DNA of 64,000 nt from JAJFKX01 sp965230265. GTDB lineage: Bacteria; Pseudomonadota; Gammaproteobacteria; Xanthomonadales; Wenzhouxiangellaceae. The notes beneath the pieces are model-generated. The model searched no databases. It was not told the origin of the DNA and saw only the letters and a program-made list of their open reading frames with translations. Position numbers and translations under genes: made by a program. Location: assembly GCA_965230265.1 (NCBI GenBank), contig OZ245999.1:1-64000 (forward strand). Direction: 5' to 3'. Below are positions 11,201-23,200 of this stretch, piece by piece (positions within the stretch are counted from its first letter, which is position 1; each line of letters starts with the position of its first letter).

Positions 11201-14200
11201 AAGCCAAGCTCAAGCAGTCGCTACAGCAGGTATTGCCGAGTTATATGGTGCCGATGGCGATCGTGCAGTTGGAGTCATTCCCGTTGACGGCCAATGGGAA
11301 GGTAGATCGAGAGCGTTTGCCGAGTCCGGATTGGGAAGCGTATCGACAAAGTTATGTGGGTGCTCGAGATGAAGTAGAGCATCAGTTGGTGAGTATTTTT
11401 GAGTCACTGTTGCCAGTTGATCGTGTAGGTATAGACGATAATTTCTTTGAGCTGGGTGGTCACTCACTGCTGGCCGCTCAAGTGATCAGTAGGGTTCGTC
11501 GAGAACTGGATATTGAAATCCCCCTAAAACTGTTATTTGAAAACCCCAGCATAAGGTTATTGGTATCTGGCATGCAGCAGTATCAGCAGAGTACTGTGAT
11601 ACCAGCGATTACCCGCAAAGAATTAGGCGTTGATGCGCCGGTTTCATACGCACAACAACGATTATGGTTTATTGACCAATTGGAAGGTGGGAGCCGGCAA
11701 TATAACGTGCCGCTTCATTTCATGTTGAGAGGTGCCTTGAATGTTGATGCTTTTCAGCGGGCAATAAAAGAGGTGATCGAGCGTCATCACGTGCTGCGAA
11801 CCAATTTTATTGAACGAGAAGGTGAGCTATTGCAGGTTGTCCAGAAAGCACCTACGACGGTTACCGAGTTGATCGATTTATCTACGCTGAATGAAGATGA
11901 AAAAGTTCATCGAGTAGAAGCATTGGCTGTAAAAAATACCAGTCAGGATTTTGATTTGCGTAGTGACTTGATGCTGCGTGCGCAACTGGTTCGAATTTCG
12001 ACAGAAGAACACATCGTATTGTTCACGGTACATCACATTGCTTTCGATGGCTGGTCAATAAAAATTTTACTTAATGAGGTCATTAATTTATATCAGAGTT
12101 TCGATCAACAATCATCAACGATGTTATCGCCACTTAATATTCAATATGGAGATTATGCGCAATGGCAGCGTGAGTGGTTACAGGGTGAGGTGTTGGCAAA
12201 ACAGTTGGCTTATTGGGAGTCGCAGCTTGCGGATATTCCTCAGGTACATAATTTTCCATTGGACAAACCTAGACCAAAGGAACAAAGCTTTACAGGTCAA
12301 TTGTACACACAGCATATTGGGAAAAAGCGGCTTGATCAGATTACAGAGCTATCCCAGAGCAGCGGTACGACCTTGTTTATGGTGCTGCAAACAGCCTTTG
12401 CATTGCTATTGAATCGTTACAGCAATGAGGCAGATATATTAATTGGAACCCCGACCGCTGGTAGAACCCATCAGGACCTGGAACCATTGATTGGCAACTT
12501 TGTTAATACCTTGGTGTTGCGCAACAAAATACCAGTGGCAAGCAGTTTCACAGAGTTGCTAGAGCTTAACAGGACAATGATTCTGCAAGCATTTGATAAT
12601 CAGTATATTCCTTTTGAAATGCTGGTTGATCAATTGCAGGTAGAGCGTGATCTTTCCTGCAATCCATTGTGCCAGGTCAAGTTTGTATTGCAGAATTTTG
12701 ATCGGCAATTCGTTGAGCTGCCCGAGCTGACCTTATCCGTCATTCCATCCAAAATTACTGTAGCAAGGTTTGATCTGGATTTGACAGCTGTGGTTGCAGA
12801 TGACGTCTTGCACTTAAACTGGACTTATAAATCTGATTTATTCGAATCGACAACGATTGAGCAGTTGGCAGATAATTTTGCAAGGCTGCTGGAAAGTATT
12901 ATTGATGAACCTGATCTGGCTGTTGAACAGCTGCCAATAATCAGCAGCGCTAATCAGCAGTTGTTATTGGGTTATGGTCAAGGCCAAAAAGATATTTCGA
13001 TGCGCGATCTGCGAATCAGCGACGCCATCGCACGTCAAGCTCAGCTCACACCACAACGTATAGCTATAAAAGGTGTCGACGCATCGATAACTTATGAAGT
13101 ACTCAATAACAAGGCAAATCGTCTGGCAAGTTATTTGATAGAAGAAGATATCGGATTTGGTGTCAATGTTGGTATCTATGTCGAGCGGTCTATTGATTTA
13201 TTGGTGGGCTTGCTTGGTATCCTGAAATCAGGGGCGACGTATGTACCAATGGAGCCGTCGAATACCTCTGAACGCCTGGGCTATATCGTCCAACATGCTG
13301 GCATAGATACGGTCCTGGTTACTTCAGATTTGCTGGAACGTATCTCCCTTTCTCAGGTTGATATTTTATTGCTGGATGATTGTGCAACAGATCCGGAGTG
13401 GCTGGCTGGTTATACGGAAAGCGAGCCGGACGTTAATGCGCCTGATATGTCCGAGCATGTTGCCTATATTATTTATACATCAGGTTCGACTGGTGTGCCT
13501 AAAGGCGTCAGGATATCGCATCAAAGTTTAGCTGATTACTGTGCATATGCACTTAATCATTACTACCAAGATAATCTAAAAGCGTCATTGGTGGTTACTT
13601 CTCATGGCTTTGATATCACCGTGCCAAGTTTGTATTTGCCACTGTTAAAAGGTGATTACGTTGAATTATTACCATGGGGTAATGAACTGGATAGCCTCGC
13701 ACAGGCGTTGCAGCAACCTGCTGCACCAAACTATCTATTGCGTTTAACGCCAGTCCATGTCGCTGGGCTATTATCCATATTGCATCAGGATACTCAGTTA
13801 CTGTCAGCACATGTGTTTGTTATTGGCGGAGCACAGTTGACCTATGAAATAGTTAGGCGGCTGGCTGAACAATTTCCGAATGCGAAGCTATATAACCACT
13901 ATGGGCCTTCTGAAGCGACGGTGGGCTGTACAATTAATGAGTTGTCATCATCCATGGCAGATGGTGCTGGCCCCGTGCCGATCGGTAAGCCCATGAGCAA
14001 TACATTTTTATATGTACTGGATAGGCACCGGCAATTGTTGCCGCGCGGTGCTATTGGTGAGCTATATGTTGGAGGAGCAGGCCTCAGTCTTGGTTATATT
14101 AATGATTCTGAGTTGAACGAAGCCAGCTTCATTACAAGCAAACTAGCGGATGGTCTTGATCGGCGTGTTTATAAAACCGGTGATCTGGTTCGTTGGTTGC

Positions 14201-17200
14201 CGGATGGCAAACTCGAGTTTTCTGGGCGGATAGATGATCAGGTCAAAATAAGGGGTTTCCGCATAGAGTTGGGTGAAATAGAAAGTCATTTAACCAGACA
14301 GGAAGCCATCGAAGTAGCTGCGGTAATAGCGATCCAATCGGATGACAGCGAACAGCAACTAGCAGCGTATGTGGTGCCAGCAGGTTTGATCACTGATCAT
14401 GTTGATGAGCTGGGTGAAGAGGCCAGAAATGCAATAGTTAGCGATTATAAAAATAAATTAAGCGATAGTCTTCCAAAATATATGGTGCCAGCATTGTTTG
14501 TTTTGCTGGACAAAATGCCACTGACATCCAGTGGCAAAATTGATCGGAAAGCTTTACCTCTACCCGGCGCATCGGCCTTAACCAGAGCCCATTACGTCGA
14601 GCCGGCTAATGATAACGAAATGCGAATGTGCCAAATATGGGAGCAGCTTTTAAGAGTAGATCAAATAGGTGTAACAGATAACTTTTTTGAGTTGGGCGGC
14701 CATTCGTTATTAGCGACCCGGTTAGTCAGCCAGATAAGACAAGTGTTTGAGTTGGAAATGCCATTGCGAGCATTGTTCGAACAACCTACAGTTCGTGGCC
14801 TGACGGCAAGCTTTGCCAAGTATCAACAACAACTGGTGTTACCACCGATTACCCAATCAAACAATCAGGATGAGTGGTTGGTATCGTATGCTCAGCAACG
14901 GTTATGGTTTATTGATCAACTTGACCAAGGCAGTGCCCAGTACAACATGCCTATTCATTTCAAGTTGAATGGTATGTTGGACGTATCAGCTTTAGAGCAA
15001 GCCATTGCTACTATTGTTCACCGACATACGGTACTACGCACTAATTTTTTTGAAAAAGAAGCTGAGATTTATCAAGTTATTCAATCGCAGCCGACCATTT
15101 CATTGAAAGTGATTGAGCTTGACTCCAAGCTCTCAGAATCAGCCCAAATCAAACAATTAGTACAGGCTGATATACAGCAATCGTTTGATCTGAAAAAGGC
15201 GTTGTTGTTTCGCGCGGGGCTAATTAAGGTGGCTGATGATCAACATATCGTATTGCTTAATGTGCATCACATTGCTTCAGATGGTTGGTCGATAGGTATC
15301 TTGCTGTCAGAGCTGAGTGTATTGTATAACGCATATAGTCAGGGGCAGCCTGACCCGTTACCGCCGCTTGCCATTCAATATCGTGATTATGCGCAATGGC
15401 AACGCAACTGGTTACGCGGTCAAGTGCTCGATGCTGAGTTGGAATATTGGCAACAGCAACTGGCGGGTATCCCACAAGTACATAGTCTGCCTTTGGACAA
15501 ACCCAGGCCTCTACAACAAGCGTTCAACGGCCAGGTGTATTTTCAAGGCCTGGATGACAAGCTGACAGAGCAAATTCAACAGCTTTGCAATGATCAGTCA
15601 ATCACTTTGTTTATGCTGATGCACACAGCTTTTGCAGTGTTGATAAGCCGCTATAGCAATGAAACGGATATTGTAATGGGCACCCCAGTAGCTGGGCGTA
15701 ACCATGCTGATACTGAAGCGTTGATTGGTTTTTTCATCAATAGCCTGGTATTGCGTACTCGGCTGGATAGTAACCCCAGTTTTCAACAAGCGCTTGATGC
15801 TAACAAGCAAACCATTTTAGATGCTTTCACGCATCAGCATATCCCGTTTGAAACCCTGGTTGAAACCATACAGCCCGAGCGTGATTTGCGGTTCAGCCCT
15901 ATTTTTCAGATTTTATTCACAGTACAAAATAATGAGCAGGCTGAGCTTGAGCTAAATGGTCTAGACATGGAGCCACTTGACCAGGCGCATAACATTATCA
16001 AGTTTGATCTGGAGCTGGGTGTGCGTGAGGTTAACAATCACCTGGTGGTCACCTGGAATTATGATACGGAGTTATTCAACGAAGCAACAATCAAACGATT
16101 GGCCGATAACTTTGCCACATTGCTGAGTAGTATTGTTGCTGACCCTGAACAGAAGGTTCAGGCACTACCCATGTTGGCTGCTGCCGAGCGTGAACAGTTA
16201 CTGGTGACATGGAATGATACACATGCCGGTTACTCCAAGGAGCAGTGTGTGCATCACTTATTTGCAGCTAAGGCCGAGCAAACTCCCGAGGCAATAGCCG
16301 TTTATTGTGAAGGTCAGCAGCTTAATTACCGTCAGTTAAATCAGCAAGCCAATCGTCTAGCACATTATCTGATTGAGCAAAATATTAAGCCCAATGTGAT
16401 GGTTGGCATTGTGGTTAAGCGCTCTATAGAAATGATTATTGGGGTTCTTGCTATTTTGAAGGCTGGTGGTGTTTATGTTCCATTGGATCCGGAAGCGCCT
16501 GACGAGCGTTTACAGTATATGGCGGATGAATGTGAGCTAGAGATTATCCTGACCTCAGGCATCCTGGATGAAAAATGCCAGTTGACCGGCAAACGGACTT
16601 TGCCGCTTGATAATTTAGCTGAATTTTCTGCCTATCCCGATTCTAATCCGGACCCAGAACAGGTTGGGGTTACAGCAAAAGATATGGCTTATGTCATATA
16701 TACCTCCGGCTCCACTGGCTTGCCGAAAGGCGTTCCCATTTGCCATGGTGATTTTGTTTTTCATTGTCAAAATGTAAATGATGTTTTTGGTATTACCAGT
16801 GTAGATCGCAGCATCCAGTTTGCTTCATTGTCTGTTGATACTGCTCAAGAGCAAATTTTTGTTGCATTGATAGCAGGTGCTGTATCGTATATTCGTGGTG
16901 ATACTATTTGGTCAGCCGATGAGTTTTTTGCTTATCTGAGCGATAACCATATAACCGTGACCTGTCTACCACCGAGTTATATCAAATTATTGCTTGATGC
17001 AGATCAAAATAATGACAAATTTGTCGGGTTAGCAGATCTCAGGTTGATTATTTCTGGTAGTGAGGCATTTCCCTTTCGATTGCTGGAGCATTGGAAAAGA
17101 AATAATTTATTCGATCGTTGCCAATTGATGAATGCGTATGGGCCATCTGAAACGACAGTCACGGCAACCGTTCATCAAATATCTGAGGATGATCTGAAGT

Positions 17201-20200
17201 CTACATCCGTTGCTATTGGTAAAGCGCTTACCAGTAGGCGTATCTATGTACTTGATGATGAACTGCAACCAGTACCAATAGGCGTCTCTGGCGAGCTATA
17301 TATTGGTGGTGAAGGTGTGACCAGTGGGTACATCAATCGCCCCGAAATATCCAGGGAACGCTTTATCAACAACCCATTTGTTGAAGGCGATCATCTTTAT
17401 CGAACTGGCGATTTAGTGCGTTGGACGGTTGATGGTAATTTGGTGTTTGTCAGTCGTCGTGATAACCAAGTCAAAGTTCGTGGCTTTCGTGTTGAACCGG
17501 GTGAAGTTGAAAGCCATTTATCCAAGTGTGCCGGTGTAGTACAGGCCGCTGTGGTGGCAAGGCAGGTTGACCAAAACGATACAGCCGGAATGCAGTTGAT
17601 TGCATATGTTGTTCCGGATACCTGCATAAATGATAAAGACGGCGACCAGTTAGCTATCAGAAATACACTGATGGCTAAGTATCGGGATGAATTAAAACGA
17701 CAATTACCCGACTACATGGTGCCCTCTATTTATGTATTGCTGGAAGCTATGCCCTTATTGCGCAATGGCAAGATTGATTATGGTTCGCTACCAGAGCCAG
17801 ACAGTCAGGCCGTTATCAAAAAGCATTATGTAGCGCCCCGCAATGCTGAGGAACAAACACTGGCAGATATCTATCAGGATCTGCTCTCCATTGATCGTGT
17901 AGGTATAGACGATAATTTCTTTGAGCTGGGTGGTCACTCATTATTGGCGACACAGTTGATCAGTAAAGTACGCCAGCAGTTGGATGTTGAGTTGCCATTG
18001 CGTGTGCTGTTTGAACAACCCACGGTAGCCGGTTTATCAGCGCAGCTGGGTTTACACCGAGATGGTGTGGTGTTGTCTGCAATTGAACGAGTTGATCGAG
18101 ATGCAGATTTGGCACTGTCATATGCTCAACAACGGTTATGGTTTATTGATCAACTGGAAGGCGGTAGCAGCCAGTACAACATGCCGGTGGCCTATCGTTT
18201 GAAAGGGGAATTAAACACGGCTGCGTTTATGGCAGCACTGGATACGATCGTAGAGCGTCATGAGGTATTGCGAACCCATTTTGAGGTACGAGAGGATCAG
18301 ACGTATCAGGTGATAGCAGAAGGAGTTGGAGCTGATGTTGAGCAACTGGATCTGAGTGATCTGGATGATTCGGATCAGTTACACCAAGTCCAGCAGTTAG
18401 CAGCACTACAGGCACAGCAGGATTTTGATTTAAGTTCGGATGTGATGCTGCGGGTGCAGTTGATCAAGCTGTCGGAGGTTGATCATGTAGTGCTGAGCAC
18501 GATGCACCATGTGGCCTCGGATGGATGGTCGATGGGGATATTTTTCCGAGAGCTGAGTCATTTGTACCGTGCTTATAGCGATGATCAGGAGCCTGTGCTA
18601 CCAGAGTTGCCGGTGCAGTACGCTGATTATGCGAGGTGGCAGCGTGATTGGTTGAGTGGAGAGGTATTGTCCAAGCAGCTGGGCTACTGGGAGCAGCAGT
18701 TATCGGGAGTGGCACCGGTGCACAATTTGCCGCTGGATCATTCACGACCGAATACGCAGAGTTTTGTGGGTCAGGTACATCGTGTACTGGTGGATGCGGA
18801 TTTAAGCCAACGTTTGCGTGATTATTGTCAGTCACATGAAGTGACGATGTTCATGTTTCTGGAGACGGTTTTTGCGTTATTGGTGAGTCGTTACAGCGGA
18901 GAAGATGACATAGTGATCGGCACGCCGATAGCGGGCCGGGATCATGGTGATACTGAAGGGCTGATAGGATTTTTTGTTAACACACTGGTGTTGCGAACGG
19001 GTATACAAGCGGGGCAGGGTTTTGGTGACTTACTGAAGGCGAACAAGCAGACGATTTTGGATGCGTATACGCATCAGCACATACCGTTTGAGATGTTGGT
19101 AGAAGAACTCAAGCCTGAGCGCAGTTTGAGTCATGGTCCGATATTCCAGTTGTCGTTTACGCTGCATAAGGAAGGCCAGGGTGTGCTGGAGCTGGCAGGT
19201 TTGGAGTTGGGAGCGGTTGAGTCGTCGCATCGGATCATCAAGTTTGATTTGGAGTTGAATGTAGCTGAGCACGAGGGTCAGCTGATATTGGGTTGGAACT
19301 ACAACACGGACTTGTTTGAGTTATCGACGATAGAGCGATTGTCGGACAGTTACCGGTTGTTGTTGGAAGGGATATTGTTGGATGCTGATCGTGCGGTGGG
19401 TGAGTTACCGCTGTTGAGTGCTGATCAGCAACAGCAGTTGCGTTTGTGGAATGCCACCGATCAGATGTTGCCTGGTGAGCAGGGTATCCATGAGCTGTTT
19501 GAGTTGCAGGCATCAAACAGCCCTGATGCGATAGCAGTGGTGATGGAAGATCACTGTATCAGTTATGGCGAGCTCAATCGCCGTGCCAATCAACTGGCTC
19601 ACTATCTGCGTGCGCGTGGATTGGAGTTAGAACAAAGGGTTGGCGTATGCCTGCCTCAAGGGGTTGAGCAGATAGTGGCCTTTGTGGCAATTATTAAAGC
19701 CGGTGGTGTGTATATTCCGCTGGACGTGGATTATCCATCTGAGCGACTGGCATTTATGTTGACTGATGCACAGGTACGTTTGGTGTTGAGTAGCAGCACT
19801 ACGTTAGCCAAAGTGGTTGAGCTGGAAGCTGAAATCATTGATTTGGATGAATGGCAAACCCTGCTGGACTATCCAGTGAATAATTTAAGCACGACTAACA
19901 GCGCTCAGAGTTTGGCTTACATTATCTATACGTCTGGTTCTACTGGACAGCCGAAAGGTGTCTGTGCAACCCATCAGGCGGTTATTCGATTGGTTAAAAA
20001 CTGCTGTTATATCGAAATCAGCGGCAATGACCGTATAGCACAATCATCGACCGTATCGTTTGATGCGGCAACCTTCGAGATATGGGGAGCGCTGTTGAAT
20101 GGTGCGTGCCTGGTGGCGGTGTCTAAGGATACATTGCTCAATCCAGCACAGTTGCGGTTAAGCTGGTTACAACAAAAGGTATCGGTAACGTTTTTGACTA

Positions 20201-23200
20201 CCGCTTTGTTGAATCAGATTGTCCAATATGCAGCTGATGCATTTAACTCGCTGAGAGTGCTGTTGTACGGTGGAGAACGTTGCGACGCACAAATGGTTAG
20301 GCAGATACTATCAGTAGGCGGTCCCGAGCATTTACTGCATGTTTATGGGCCGACTGAAGTCACCACTTTCGCCAGTTATTTTCCGGTTACTACAATAGCC
20401 GAGGGAGATAGTACGGTTCCGATCGGCAAACCTATCGGAAATACCACAGCCTATGTTCTGGATGAGGCTTTTAATCAGGTACCTGTGGGTGTGGTAGGCG
20501 AATTGTATCTGGGCGGTATTGGCGTAGCGCGTGGTTATTTGGATCGGCGCACATTAACAGCACTGCATTTTGTACCTGATCCGTTTAATGCTCAACCAGG
20601 TAGGCGACTTTATCGAACCGGTGATCTGGTCCGATACGGAGCAGATGGTGATCTGGAGTATGTGGGTCGTATTGATCACCAGGTGAAGCTGCGTGGATTC
20701 CGTATAGAGCTGGGCGAGATAGAGAGTGCTCTGGAGCATCATGCAGGTGTGGAGTCTGGGTTGGTGCAGGTGGTTGACAGTGACTTGGGTCAGCAGCTGG
20801 TGGGTTACATCACCACAGAGCAGTCGCTGGAAGAAGCCAAGCTCAAGCAGTCGCTACAGCAGGTATTGCCGAGTTATATGGTGCCGATGGCGATCGTGCA
20901 GTTGGAGTCATTCCCGTTGACGGCCAATGGGAAGGTAGATCGAGAGCGTTTGCCGAGTCCGGATTGGGAAGCGTATCGACAAAGTTATGTGGGTGCTCGA
21001 GATGAAGTAGAGCATCAGTTGGTGAGTATTTTTGAGTCACTGTTGCCAGTTGATCGTGTAGGTATAGACGATAATTTCTTTGAGCTGGGTGGTCACTCAT
21101 TATTGGCGACACAGTTGATCAGTAAAGTACGCCAGCAGTTGGATGTTGAGTTGCCATTGCGTGTGCTGTTTGAACAACCCACGGTAGCCGGTTTATCAGC
21201 GCAGCTGGGTTTACACCGAGATGGTGTGGTGTTGTCTGCAATTGAACGAGTTGATCGAGATGCAGATTTGGCACTGTCATATGCTCAACAACGGTTATGG
21301 TTTATTGATCAACTGGAAGGCGGTAGCAGCCAGTACAACATGCCGGTGGCCTATCGTTTGAAAGGGGAATTAAACACGGCTGCGTTTATGGCAGCACTGG
21401 ATACGATCGTAGAGCGTCATGAGGTATTGCGAACCCATTTTGAGGTACGAGAGGATCAGACGTATCAGGTGATAGCAGAAGGAGTTGGAGCTGATGTTGA
21501 GCAACTGGATCTGAGTGATCTGGATGATTCGGATCAGTTACACCAAGTCCAGCAGTTAGCAGCACTACAGGCACAGCAGGATTTTGATTTAAGTTCGGAT
21601 GTGATGCTGCGGGTGCAGTTGATCAAGCTGTCGGAGGTTGATCATGTAGTGCTGAGCACGATGCACCATGTGGCCTCGGATGGATGGTCGATGGGGATAT
21701 TTTTCCGAGAGCTGAGTCATTTGTACCGTGCTTATAGCGATGATCAGGAGCCTGTGCTACCAGAGTTGCCGGTGCAGTACGCTGATTATGCGAGGTGGCA
21801 GCGTGATTGGTTGAGTGGAGAGGTATTGTCCAAGCAGCTGGGCTACTGGGAGCAGCAGTTATCGGGAGTGGCACCGGTGCACAATTTGCCGCTGGATCAT
21901 TCACGACCGAATACGCAGAGTTTTGTGGGTCAGGTACATCGTGTACTGGTGGATGCGGATTTAAGCCAACGTTTGCGTGATTATTGTCAGTCACATGAAG
22001 TGACGATGTTCATGTTTCTGGAGACGGTTTTTGCGTTATTGGTGAGTCGTTACAGCGGAGAAGATGACATAGTGATCGGCACGCCGATAGCGGGCCGGGA
22101 TCATGGTGATACTGAAGGGCTGATAGGATTTTTTGTTAACACACTGGTGTTGCGAACGGGTATACAAGCGGGGCAGGGTTTTGGTGACTTACTGAAGGCG
22201 AACAAGCAGACGATTTTGGATGCGTATACGCATCAGCACATACCGTTTGAGATGTTGGTAGAAGAACTCAAGCCTGAGCGCAGTTTGAGTCATGGTCCGA
22301 TATTCCAGTTGTCGTTTACGCTGCATAAGGAAGGCCAGGGTGTGCTGGAGCTGGCAGGTTTGGAGTTGGGAGCGGTTGAGTCGTCGCATCGGATCATCAA
22401 GTTTGATTTGGAGTTGAATGTAGCTGAGCACGAGGGTCAGCTGATATTGGGTTGGAACTACAACACGGACTTGTTTGAGTTATCGACGATAGAGCGATTG
22501 TCGGACAGTTACCGGTTGTTGTTGGAAGGGATATTGTTGGATGCTGATCGTGCGGTGGGTGAGTTACCGCTGTTGAGTGCTGATCAGCAACAGCAGTTGC
22601 GTTTGTGGAATGCCACCGATCAGATGTTGCCTGGTGAGCAGGGTATCCATGAGCTGTTTGAGTTGCAGGCATCAAACAGCCCTGATGCGATAGCAGTGGT
22701 GATGGAAGATCACTGTATCAGTTATGGCGAGCTCAATCGCCGTGCCAATCAACTGGCAGGTTATCTGTTATCACAAGGAGTCAGCAGCGAAGAGCGTATT
22801 GGTGTATGTATGGATCGCGGCGCGGAGCTGATCATTGCGTTGCTGGGTATATTGAAGGCTGGAGCAGCGTATGTGCCACTGGATCCGGAATACCCACGGC
22901 AACGTTTGACCTACATGATTAAAGATGCAGGTATACAGTTGCTTTTGACTGCTGGGCAAATAAAGGTTGATGATCTGGGTGTGGAAGTGCTGAGCATTGA
23001 GACATTTGGATCAGTTTTATCAGCAAGCAGCAGTCAATCGCCTTCAATCATTATTGATAGCAGCAATTTGGCATATGTAATTTATACCTCTGGTTCAACC
23101 GGGCAACCCAAAGGGGTCATGAATACACATCAGGGGTTGCTGAATCTATCCAGTTGGCATATTCAAGCGCATGGCTTAACAACCGCCAGTGGCGGTAGTT

